Shown here: one piece after another, positions 1 through 6,124 of the stretch
Position numbering within the stretch: position 1 is the stretch's first letter
How the letters are laid out: each line of letters starts with the position of its first letter
Source of the DNA: Desulfobacterales bacterium
Lineage (GTDB): Bacteria > Desulfobacterota > DSM-4660 > Desulfatiglandales > Desulfatiglandaceae
Length of the DNA stretch: 10,268 bases
Reading direction: 5' to 3'
Assembly: GCA_027061865.1 (NCBI GenBank)
Contig: JAMOVZ010000206.1
Span: forward strand, 1 to 10,268
Position numbers and translations under genes: made by a program
Notes under the pieces: model-generated
Told to the model about the DNA's origin: nothing
The model's database searches: none
What the model saw: the letters and a program-made list of their open reading frames with translations, nothing else

Positions 1-469
1 TTACGGAAACCAGGCAGTGGTCATCTCCATCGATCCGAAACGTGCCTATGTAAGGGCCCCTTCTGACGTGAGACACCCCGTGGTTGAAACCCAGATTCCC
101 GGCCCTCAAGGTGAAAGGTATTGCTGGTTTCAATGTACCATAAAAGGGGGCAGAGAACCCAGAGACCTGGATGCTGTAACCCTTGCCCGGGTCTGCGAAG
201 AGCTGGGGGCAGGAGAGATCTTGCTCAATTCCATTGACCGGGACGGGACGAATTTGGGTTTTGATCTGGAACTCATACGGGCTGTCAAGCAAGCCGTTTC
301 CATCCCGGTCATTGCCTCTAGCGGAGCCGGGCGTCCGGAGCACTTCCTTGAAGTCTTCAAGGAGACAGATGTGGAGTCAGCTCTGGCCGCCGGCATCTTT
401 CACAGGCGGGAGGTGCCCATCTCAGAGGTGAAAGAGTTCCTCAAGGGAAAGGTGGAGATAAGGGTGTAG
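1..469 (+). CDS. hisF: Imidazole glycerol phosphate synthase cyclase (HisF), 3' part, eukaryotic HIS7-like
   Basis: This is the C-terminal ~155 residues of HisF; the reading frame is open from base 2, so the gene starts before the window. HisF condenses PRFAR with ammonia supplied by HisH to give imidazole glycerol phosphate and AICAR in histidine synthesis. Visible signatures are VVISIDPKR, whose Asp aligns with the catalytic Asp130 of Thermotoga HisF, LGAGEILLNSIDRDGT, the phosphate loop IASSGAG, and ALAAGIFHRREVPI near the end. Between the catalytic strand and GGREPRD lies an insert (PSDVRHPVVETQIPGPQGERYCW) that ordinary bacterial HisF lacks. As I recall the families, this insert, the ASSGAG loop and the FHRREVPI ending are typical of the cyclase domain of yeast and plant HIS7. 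The upstream part, off-window, could therefore carry a fused HisH amidotransferase. The gene ends four bases from the convergent radical-SAM gene, with no terminator between them. Confidence 0.95.
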   Translation, partial: YGNQAVVISIDPKRAYVRAPSDVRHPVVETQIPGPQGERYCWFQCTIKGGREPRDLDAVTLARVCEELGAGEILLNSIDRDGTNLGFDLELIRAVKQAVSIPVIASSGAGRPEHFLEVFKETDVESALAAGIFHRREVPISEVKEFLKGKVEIRV

Positions 470-473
470 GGCC

Positions 474-1952
474 TCAGTCCACACGGCACGAGGCCGAGAC
501 CCTGCGGAAGTGATACCCGTGTATCGCCAATGTGATGGCAAGGGAAAACAGCCTGGGCCTTCTAAGCAAGGTCCAAACCAGGGTCGGCCAGTATTGGAAC
601 CTTTCCTTTCCGATTACTCCAAGGCGGATATTGGCCTTGAAAAAGGCCACTACCCGGTTAAAGGTGAGGGGGTTTTGCACTCTGGGAGGAGTATATTCCC
701 GCAGAAATGTCCTCAGCCTGGAATAGAAGTTTTTAGGCGCATACAAGGTCTCCAACAGCTTCTTATATCCAAGGTGCAACAGCCGCGGATCCATACGGGG
801 GACAATATTCGTTGTCCCGTCGGTATTGCCAGACATGGGGCCAAGCAACCTCCCCTCCTTTTTTAACCTCTCATACAGCCTTGTCCCTGGAGGGGCCTGA
901 AGCAGACCCACCATGGCCGTGACAATTCCGCTCTTTTGAATAAATTCCACTTGTCGCTGAAATATGGAGGGTTTGTCAGAGTCAAATCCCACTATGAAGC
1001 CCCCCTGAACCTCCAGCCCTGCCCTTTGGATGGCCTTTACCGATTCGACCAGGTCCCTGTTTTTGTTCTGCCTCTTGTTACACTCTGCTAGGCCTTCCTC
1101 CTCAGGGGTCTCAATACCCACAAACACGGTATCAAAACCGGCCTCAACCATGAGGGTCATAAGCTCCGGGTCGTCTGCCAAGTTGATGGAGGCCTCTGTG
1201 TTAAAAGGCATTCCCTTTTTTCCCTTGCGCCACTCAATTAAGGCAGGGAGAAGCCTTTCTTTCAGATATTTCTTGTTGCCTATGAAGTTGTCATCCACAA
1301 AAAAGACCCTGTCGCGCCAGCCCAGATTATAAAGGTCATCAAGCTCTGCCAGGATCTGGGCTGCGGTCTTTGTGCGGGGTCTGTGCCCAAAGAGGGCTGT
1401 TACATTGCAAAATTCGCAATTGAATGGACAGCCCCGTGAAAACTGGATACTCATGGCAGCGTACCGCTTCAGGTTCAACAGTCCCCACGAGGGCCTTGGG
1501 GTTTTTCGTATATCCGGATACTCTTCACTTTGGTAAATTCTCTTTGCCTGGCCCCGGGCCAAATCCCTCAGAAAGGGGGGCAAGGTAATCTCCGCCTCAT
1601 TTAACACAAAGTGGTCAATATCCGGAAATTCCTCGTATTCTGCAGTAAAAAGCGGTCCTCCCGCAACGATCTTCACGCCGGCCTCCTTAAACAATGCCAC
1701 CGCTTTGCGCACAGAGTCCCTCTGGACCGCCATTGCACTAATAAAACAATAATCTGCCCACTCCAGATCCTCGGCTTTGAGTTTGTCCACGTTGAGGTCT
1801 ACGAGGCGTTTTTCCCATTGCTTTGGAAGCATGGAGGCCACTGTTATAAGGCCAAGGGGCGGGTAAGCCGCCTTTCTGTGAATGAATTTCAGGGCGTGTT
1901 TAAAGCTCCAGAATGTATCCGGAAACTCGGGATAGGCTAATAATATCTTCAT
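474..1952 (-). CDS. Cobalamin-binding radical SAM protein, HpnP/DUF4070-like
   Basis: This 492-residue protein has an N-terminal B12-binding Rossmann-like domain (about 1-140), a radical-SAM domain (about 165-370) and a C-terminal DUF4070-type region (about 370-492). The [4Fe-4S] motif is SRGCPFNCEFC with Cys175, Cys179 and Cys182. The strand FFVDDNFIGNKK and the segment FNTEASINLADD are characteristic of the family that includes the hopanoid C-2 methylase HpnP. No DxHxxG histidine ligand is seen in the B12 domain; many methylases of this class bind cobalamin without it. Members methylate unactivated carbons using methylcobalamin and S-adenosylmethionine, but the substrate here is unknown. 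No hopanoid genes are present, so the family link should not be read as a substrate call. The start codon is preceded by GGAGTG seven bases upstream. The gene stands alone and converges on hisF. Confidence 0.85.
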   Translation of the reverse strand: MKILLAYPEFPDTFWSFKHALKFIHRKAAYPPLGLITVASMLPKQWEKRLVDLNVDKLKAEDLEWADYCFISAMAVQRDSVRKAVALFKEAGVKIVAGGPLFTAEYEEFPDIDHFVLNEAEITLPPFLRDLARGQAKRIYQSEEYPDIRKTPRPSWGLLNLKRYAAMSIQFSRGCPFNCEFCNVTALFGHRPRTKTAAQILAELDDLYNLGWRDRVFFVDDNFIGNKKYLKERLLPALIEWRKGKKGMPFNTEASINLADDPELMTLMVEAGFDTVFVGIETPEEEGLAECNKRQNKNRDLVESVKAIQRAGLEVQGGFIVGFDSDKPSIFQRQVEFIQKSGIVTAMVGLLQAPPGTRLYERLKKEGRLLGPMSGNTDGTTNIVPRMDPRLLHLGYKKLLETLYAPKNFYSRLRTFLREYTPPRVQNPLTFNRVVAFFKANIRLGVIGKERFQYWPTLVWTLLRRPRLFSLAITLAIHGYHFRRVSASCRVD

Positions 1953-2158
1953 GTTTCACTCCATTTTAGTTAGATACCAAATTCCTCGTCCATTTGGACA
2001 CCGGATAACGGCTTAAAGGGAAAAATTCTTTGAGGAAAAAACCGACGAACCAAAACCTTTCAGACAAGAGATTCTTAATGTGCGGACTTCAATTGACATA
2101 CCATAGGAAAAGTGAATTTGGTTCAACATTACAGGCCTTCTCTTCCCAAGTCAATGGA

Positions 2159-2191
2159 ATTATTTTTTTTGAAAAAGATTATTTTTTTTGA
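2159..2191. repeat. AT-rich direct repeat upstream of the cold-shock promoter
   Basis: The 14-mer ATTATTTTTTTTGA occurs at 2159-2172 and again, identical, at 2178-2191, offset by 19 bases. The second copy ends about nine bases before the -35 hexamer of the cold-shock promoter. Position and composition suggest an UP element or bent-DNA activator for RNA polymerase alpha contact. That role is inference; the repeat itself is seen directly. Confidence 0.6.
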
Positions 2192-2199
2192 GATTTAGC

Positions 2200-2227
2200 T
2201 TGCTATTCCCTGGAAAAAGTTTATGAT
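2200..2227 (+). promoter_or_regulatory. Sigma70-like promoter of the cold-shock gene
   Basis: TTGCTA (2200-2205) and TATGAT (2222-2227) are spaced by 16 bases and lie just after an AT-rich tract. Transcription would begin near 2234 and give a leader of about 115-120 bases before the start codon. A long leader is typical of cold-shock (cspA-type) mRNAs. The -10 matches the consensus at five of six positions and the -35 at four. Confidence 0.55.
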
Positions 2228-2351
2228 AGGAGGCGTCGTTGTTTCAAAAAGAAGCATGACATGGTGGTTTCGTTGAGGGCAAGATCCATTTGTTCAGAGT
2301 GGCAACCTCAAGAGTGGAACCAGAAAATTTTAGAGAAAGGAGGGTGTCACC

Positions 2352-2552
2352 ATGGCAAAAGGAACTGTCAAGTGGTTTAGTGACCAAAAGGGATACGGCT
2401 TCATCGAACAAGAAGACGGCCCTGACGTATTTGTCCATCATTCGGGCATAAACGCAGTAGGTTTTAAATCCCTTAGGGAAGGCGACCGCGTGACATTTGA
2501 CATTGAGCAGGGGAAAAAAGGCCCGGCGGCAGTCAATGTTACGGTAGAGTAA
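2352..2552 (+). CDS. Cold-shock protein, CspA family
   Basis: This 66-residue protein is a complete single cold-shock domain (OB fold). It carries both nucleic-acid-binding motifs: RNP1 as KGYGFIEQ (about residues 13-20) and RNP2 as VFVHHS (about 26-31). Aromatic residues of the KWF segment also fit. Such proteins bind single-stranded RNA and DNA, melt RNA secondary structure and can act as antiterminators. Length and start match the family, and AAGGAGG lies eight bases before the ATG. The gene is monocistronic: it has its own promoter, a long leader and a strong terminator 20-odd bases after the stop. The leader suggests post-transcriptional control, and the Shine-Dalgarno region could also pair with the terminator arm (see findings). 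Which csp paralogue this is cannot be told. Confidence 0.97.
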   Translation: MAKGTVKWFSDQKGYGFIEQEDGPDVFVHHSGINAVGFKSLREGDRVTFDIEQGKKGPAAVNVTVE

Positions 2553-2573
2553 CCTGACCTTAACTTGCAAACG

Positions 2574-2606
2574 AAACACCCTCCTTCCCAAGGAGGGTGT
2601 TTTTTT
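2574..2606 (+). terminator. Rho-independent terminator of the cold-shock gene
   Basis: A perfect 13-base-pair stem (2574-2586 with 2590-2602) closes a CCC loop and runs into a T tract ending at 2606. It lies 22 bases after the cold-shock stop codon. The convergent radical-SAM gene ends at 2615, so on the minus strand the same hairpin could also terminate that transcript, although its T tract in that direction is interrupted. Confidence 0.92.
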
Positions 2607-2614
2607 ATGCTCTT

Positions 2615-3583
2615 TCAGCACTGAAATAGAGAAAGCTGTCTCCCTTCTTCATCTCTCCCTCGTGCCCCTGTCTTCCTTTCAGTGCAGATCCGGGCAGGCA
2701 TGTCAGGGTTTTTGCACCCACAAACAACAGCAACCATGCCCAATTGCTTTGATATGGCCTTGAATCTCTCATATCCCTTATTTCTGAAGGCCAGTGGCAC
2801 CAGCTTGCTCTTTGTGGAAGTGCCGACCCTTATCCATGGCTGGGTCTCAAAGCAGCTGGACAGCAACTTAAACTGAGTAGAAGAAATCTCTCTGGCCAAT
2901 TGATTAATGATGGCGGGCCTGAGGTGAAGGTAGCTGAGCACAACCTTTTTGACTCCCCTGGTTCTGAGTTCCCTCATCAAGTGACCCATCTCAGCCTCAG
3001 TGTCTGTAAGGAAAGGGATTATGGGGTCAATCCTGACGCTTGCATTTATGCCAATTGCAGAGAGGCGCTCGATATTCTTGAGGCGATCAGTGGGCTGTGC
3101 TGCACCGGGCTCAAATGCCTCTTTGTAGCAACCGGAAAGTGAGACCAAGCCGATACTTGCACTTACAAGCCGTGGATAATTCTTGAACAGCTCCAAGAAT
3201 CTATCGGGTATCCAGCCCTTGGTAAGAAACGATATGCCCACTCCCCTCTCAAGGAGGGCCTCCATGGTCTTGTACGCAATCTTCAAAATTGTGGGGTGAG
3301 CCTGGAAAGAATCAGATGCAGTGTTGAAAACCACCCAGTCAACAGGACTGCGTCGGCGTGGGCTGTCCAGTTCACGGGCAACCTGTTGGGCTATGTTTTC
3401 GTAAAGGTAGACCTCGCCTGCTGCAGGGGCATTTGGGTAGGCTCTTGCATAGCAGTAAACACACCTGAAACTGCAACCCCTGGTAATATTGATGGAATAG
3501 ATATCGGAGAGGCATCCGAATTGTGCCTTGTGTAACACCCTGCTCTTTCGTTTTATAGGTATAATTACCGTCTCAAAGGCCAT
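2615..3583 (-). CDS. Radical SAM protein of the spore photoproduct lyase (SPL) family
   Basis: This 322-residue protein has the radical-SAM cluster motif TRGCSFRCVYCYAR, with Cys37, Cys41 and Cys44, near its N-terminus. That layout, together with VVFNTASDSFQ, the FLTKG segment and the RIDPIIP strand, matches the SPL-like family that includes the Rv2578c group rather than a classical methylase. Spore photoproduct lyase repairs a thymine dimer by hydrogen abstraction, but most proteins of this broader family have no proven function, so a DNA-repair role is not claimed. The C-terminal part has Cys288, Cys290 and Cys300 (VCGCKNPDMPARIC) and a terminal Cys322, which could bind a second metal centre. 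The ATG is preceded by AT-rich sequence without a clear Shine-Dalgarno. The gene is divergent from the ParA gene and converges on the cold-shock gene, sharing its terminator region. Confidence 0.82.
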   Translation of the reverse strand: MAFETVIIPIKRKSRVLHKAQFGCLSDIYSINITRGCSFRCVYCYARAYPNAPAAGEVYLYENIAQQVARELDSPRRRSPVDWVVFNTASDSFQAHPTILKIAYKTMEALLERGVGISFLTKGWIPDRFLELFKNYPRLVSASIGLVSLSGCYKEAFEPGAAQPTDRLKNIERLSAIGINASVRIDPIIPFLTDTEAEMGHLMRELRTRGVKKVVLSYLHLRPAIINQLAREISSTQFKLLSSCFETQPWIRVGTSTKSKLVPLAFRNKGYERFKAISKQLGMVAVVCGCKNPDMPARICTERKTGARGRDEEGRQLSLFQC

Positions 3584-3623
3584 TGCACAAAAATTAATAG
3601 ATCTTGGACCTGAGCCGAACTTA

Positions 3624-3652
3624 TTGAATATAATTTTCTTTTATTCTATCAT
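3624..3652 (+). promoter_or_regulatory. Candidate sigma70 promoter of the ParA-like gene
   Basis: TTGAAT (3624-3629) and TATCAT (3647-3652) are separated by 17 bases in the AT-rich part of the divergent intergenic region. They would give a leader of roughly 95 bases before the ParA start. Both hexamers are close to consensus but not perfect. I saw no equally good pair for the divergent minus-strand gene. Confidence 0.4.
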
Positions 3653-3755
3653 ACATTTGATTAAGGGCCTAACTAGCATTTAAGCCGGTTTTGTCAACCA
3701 GGGTGGAAGGAGAGCTCATTCTCTAACAACCAAAGCGGTAACAGAGGAGGGAGCC

Positions 3756-4508
3756 ATGATAATCGCTGTGACTAACGTTAAAGGAGGGGTGGGCAAAACC
3801 ACCACATCCGTAAACCTGGCCGCAGGCTTTGCAAATAGGGGCAAGAAAACACTCCTTGTGGACTTGGACCCTCAAGCCCACTCCACCCGCTGCTTCTTGA
3901 GCGGGCCCATAGAGCGCGACGTGAGCGACTTCATCATGGAGCGCCCCTCCCAGGCACACAGATTCATACACTCTACCCCCTATCCAGGGGTTGATATGGT
4001 GCCGGCCACTCCACGCCTCACTGAGACCGCTGAACTCCTGTCAACCCGCATCAGGCGCGAAGAGAGGCTCTACAGGGCCCTCGCACAAGTTGCCGACGAC
4101 TACCGTGTGGTCATAATAGATTGCCCCCCATTACTGGGAATCCTGACTCACAATGCCTTGATGGCGGCGGATCTGCTCCTGATTCCAGTACAACCTGGGG
4201 TGGGGGCCGTAGTGGGCCTTGAGGCCCTGCTCGAGGCGGCATCAGAATTGCGGGACGAAGACAAAGTTCCTTATAGAATACTCGTCACCATGCTGGATCT
4301 GCGCACCACCCACACCAATGCCATCTTTGAGGAACTGATAGAGGAACACAGGAAAAGGGTGCTTAAGACCATCATCCACAAGAGCGAATCACTTAACCAA
4401 GCCAACTTGGCAGGAAAGCCCATTTACCTGTATCAGCGAAGCTCCAGGGGGGCAGAGGACTACGATGCCCTCTGTGAAGAACTCTTAAAGATAAGGATAA
4501 GGCACTAG
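3756..4508 (+). CDS. ParA/Soj-family ATPase, no ParB partner in the window
   Basis: This 250-residue P-loop ATPase has the deviant Walker A motif KGGVGKTT (residues 9-16) with the signature lysine Lys9, the A' motif LLVDLDPQ (33-40) and the Walker B segment VVIIDCPP (118-125). It fits the short, chromosomal Soj type without an N-terminal DNA-binding helix-turn-helix. Such ATPases dimerise on ATP, bind DNA or membrane, and position chromosomes, plasmids or protein complexes. The partner (ParB, or a cargo adaptor) normally sits next door, but the following gene is a convergent J-domain gene, so the cargo is unknown. GAGGAGGG lies four bases before the ATG and fixes the start. The convergent neighbour stops 11 bases away with no terminator visible between them. 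Confidence 0.92.
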   Translation: MIIAVTNVKGGVGKTTTSVNLAAGFANRGKKTLLVDLDPQAHSTRCFLSGPIERDVSDFIMERPSQAHRFIHSTPYPGVDMVPATPRLTETAELLSTRIRREERLYRALAQVADDYRVVIIDCPPLLGILTHNALMAADLLLIPVQPGVGAVVGLEALLEAASELRDEDKVPYRILVTMLDLRTTHTNAIFEELIEEHRKRVLKTIIHKSESLNQANLAGKPIYLYQRSSRGAEDYDALCEELLKIRIRH

Positions 4509-4519
4509 CCCGGCTCCCT

Positions 4520-4858
4520 TCACTCTTGTCCCTTGAGCTTCTTGATCGATTTGTAGAGCAAGTGGCAGGCATGCAACACCGCCTTAGTAGCGGTCTCTGC
4601 TACAGCTTCTGCATCAATTCCAGAGCCGGCCTCTTCTTTTTGGGCCTCTGTGTTTGCCTGCGGCCAGTTGGCGATAAGGGTCTCATAGGCCGTATTTATC
4701 TCCTTCAGCCTAACTTCTGCCTTTGCCTCGAGCCGGGGATTACCTGAAAATCGGTCTGGATGCCAAACTGCCACCGCATCTCTGTAAGCTTGCTTAACCT
4801 CTTCCAGGCTGCATCCAGGGCTTATCTCGAGCACTTCAAAGCACCTCTTAAATTGCAC
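4520..4858 (-). CDS. Short J-domain (DnaJ-like) co-chaperone
   Basis: This 112-residue protein starts with a J domain (about 1-65) containing the essential HPD tripeptide at residues 33-35 (AVWHPDRF) and the helix IV-like KEINTAYETL. J domains stimulate the ATPase of DnaK-type Hsp70 proteins. The protein lacks the G/F region, zinc-finger and C-terminal substrate domains of true DnaJ. After the J domain come a Glu/Ala-rich linker and a helical, lysine-rich tail (HLLYKSIKKLKGQE), so it probably delivers a special client or acts as a small accessory J protein. The start is GTG, supported by AAAGGGGAG seven bases upstream. It is encoded alone, tail to tail with the ParA-like gene; a joint role with that gene is possible but not shown. 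Confidence 0.88.
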   Translation of the reverse strand: MQFKRCFEVLEISPGCSLEEVKQAYRDAVAVWHPDRFSGNPRLEAKAEVRLKEINTAYETLIANWPQANTEAQKEEAGSGIDAEAVAETATKAVLHACHLLYKSIKKLKGQE

Positions 4859-4989
4859 TCCCAGACTCCCCTTTCTGCCAGCAAACCAGCATTAATATGT
4901 CTTGCTCCACCCAATAAAAACATCATAACAAATATCACCCCCACAACCCCTTTTCAACACATTCGATTTCCTGTGAAGAAGTTAATCTT

Positions 4990-5030
4990 AAAAAAATTCC
5001 TGCCGATATCTTTGAAAGGAAAGAGGCAGG
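4990..5030 (-). terminator. Candidate leftward terminator upstream of the J-domain gene
   Basis: On the minus strand the arms CCTGCC (5030-5025) and GGCAGG (5004-4999) pair around an inner TCTTT/AAAGA stem, with one four-base bulge. The stem is followed by two A and then seven T (4996-4990). This is the form of a rho-independent terminator for transcripts moving left. No minus-strand gene ends just before it, so it would act on read-through from the operon ending at 5736. The stem is imperfect, hence moderate confidence. Confidence 0.4.
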
Positions 5031-5064
5031 CCCCTAGCACCATATACTAAAGGAGGATAAAGCG

Positions 5065-5739
5065 GTGGAGATCGTATGCCCCACATGCAATGCTCAATAC
5101 AGGGTCAATGTCCATAACTTACCGGAAGGAAAAAGGGTAACTGCGACTTGCAAGAAGTGTGGCGGAAAAATCGTGGTTCAGGAGGCCCCGCCTCCCCCTG
5201 AGGCCCATGGAACCATTCCACTTAATCCTCCTCCATTCCCTGAAGCGGTAAGAGATACAGGTTCAGTCCAAGACAGCGGGCAATTTGAGTTTGAGAGGGA
5301 TGAAAGGGAAGGGAAGGCGTTCAATGGATATGCCGGATTTTGGAAAAGATTCGTAGCAGCCTTGATCGATTCCGTGGTCCTGTTCTTGGGAGGGATCTTT
5401 CTTGGTGGATTTGTAGGATTTTCCTATGGGGTTATCACCGGCTCTGTTGGTGGCATTGAACCCTTTGCCAATTTGGCGGGGATACTGATGGGATGGCTCT
5501 ATTATGCCTTTATGGAGAGTTCCTCAAAGCAGGCCACCCTGGGAAAGATGCTTATGAAAATCAAGGTCTCAGACCTCTCCGGCCAAGCCATAAGTTTTGG
5601 ACGGGCAACCGCGCGGCACTTTGCAAAGATCCTTTCAGCAATCCCGTTGGCCATAGGTTATTTAATGGCGGCCTTTACCAAGAAGAAACAAGGCCTCCAC
5701 GACATGATAGCAGGCTGTGTAGTGGTAAATACCGCCTAG
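5065..5739 (+). CDS. Zinc-ribbon plus RDD-domain membrane protein
   Basis: This 224-residue protein joins an N-terminal MJ0042-type zinc ribbon (Cys5, Cys8, Cys29, Cys32) to a C-terminal RDD domain (about 88-222) through a Pro-rich, then acidic, linker (about 40-85). The RDD domain shows the expected Arg95 and Asp102 in FWKRFVAALIDSVV, hydrophobic segments at about 103-125, 135-151 and 188-204, and the conserved TLGKMLMKIKV. The ribbon should face the cytoplasm. RDD proteins are membrane proteins of mostly unknown function; some have been linked to ion transport, which is not claimed here. The start is GTG, chosen because AGGAGG lies eight bases before it and the protein then begins directly with the ribbon. 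The stop overlaps that of the convergent DUF3106 gene by four bases. Confidence 0.88.
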   Translation: MEIVCPTCNAQYRVNVHNLPEGKRVTATCKKCGGKIVVQEAPPPPEAHGTIPLNPPPFPEAVRDTGSVQDSGQFEFERDEREGKAFNGYAGFWKRFVAALIDSVVLFLGGIFLGGFVGFSYGVITGSVGGIEPFANLAGILMGWLYYAFMESSSKQATLGKMLMKIKVSDLSGQAISFGRATARHFAKILSAIPLAIGYLMAAFTKKKQGLHDMIAGCVVVNTA

Positions 5740-6122
5740 TCCCTCAAAAACCTTTTCCTTATAAACTCCCTTTCCTCGGGAGAGAGCTTGTGCCAGTTCA
5801 TTAGCTTCTCTCTTAGCCAGCGCCGCTCTTCCGGTGGAAGGCGCTTCCATTGCTCGAATCTTCTCCTAATAAGCGCCCTATCCTCGGGAGACAAGCGCTT
5901 CCACTCCTCCAGCCTCTTGCGGAGCAAGCGCTTTTTCTCGGGAGGCAGTGATTCCCACGTTCTGTATTTGTCTTGCAGATGCCCCCCGCCCCTTCGTGCG
6001 AAGAGTTGATACGGAAAATGCCCGTCATCCACACTTCGGGCCATGGGGCGTGATGGAGACAGGGAGCCCAAAAGCATAAAAACGGCAAGAAAGTAAGCGG
6101 CTTTGAACTTAATGCTTCCCAT
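5736..6122 (-). CDS. Secreted DUF3106-type helical repeat protein
   Basis: This 128-residue protein begins with a signal-like segment (hydrophobic about 8-22, after two Lys) and should be exported to the periplasm. Residues 56-128 are four tandem 18-residue units starting at Trp56, Trp74, Trp92 and Trp110, each of the form W-x-x-L-[SP]-P-E followed by a charged helix rich in Arg and Lys. This matches DUF3106, a family without an assigned reaction. The gene starts two bases after the anti-sigma stop, so it is very likely co-translated as third gene of the sigma operon. That position, and the similarity of its LSPEER motifs to those of periplasmic sensor or chaperone proteins (CnrX, Spy and ZraP types), suggest a role in sensing or in controlling the anti-sigma factor; this is inference. 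No strong Shine-Dalgarno of its own is seen. Confidence 0.85.
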   Translation of the reverse strand: MGSIKFKAAYFLAVFMLLGSLSPSRPMARSVDDGHFPYQLFARRGGGHLQDKYRTWESLPPEKKRLLRKRLEEWKRLSPEDRALIRRRFEQWKRLPPEERRWLREKLMNWHKLSPEEREFIRKRFLRD

Positions 6123-6124
6123 TT

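Larger units (their letters stand above)
1953..2351. other. Intergenic region between divergent radical-SAM and cold-shock genes
   Basis: These 399 bases contain no convincing gene. The left part is presumably the promoter region of the radical-SAM gene (minus); I find no strong -35/-10 pair there, only short inverted repeats at 1977-1997 (CCAAAT/ATTTGG) and 1988-1999 (GTCCA/TGGAC). The right part holds an AT-rich tract with two 14-base direct repeats, a sigma70-like promoter and the untranslated leader of the cold-shock gene. Confidence 0.6.

Noticed and set aside
2093..2098. Perfect TTGACA -35 box upstream of the cold-shock gene
   Set aside because: No acceptable -10 lies 15-19 bases downstream; the pair at 2200-2227 is better placed.
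2244..2621. 125-residue open frame on the minus strand covering the cold-shock gene
   Set aside because: It is antisense to a certain gene, spans its terminator and leader, and shows no domain-like pattern.
3692..3697. TTGACA on the minus strand as -35 of the SPL-family gene
   Set aside because: The sequence 16-18 bases further on (around 3669-3674) has no -10-like hexamer.
3600..3760. Possible replication origin or plasmid partition site beside the ParA gene
   Set aside because: The AT-rich stretch is short, there are no iterated boxes or parS-like palindromes, and the surrounding genes are biosynthetic chromosomal ones.
4760..5050. 96-residue open frame on the plus strand between the ParA and RDD genes
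   Set aside because: It starts inside the J-domain gene antisense, is compositionally odd and lacks a ribosome site; it is most likely chance.
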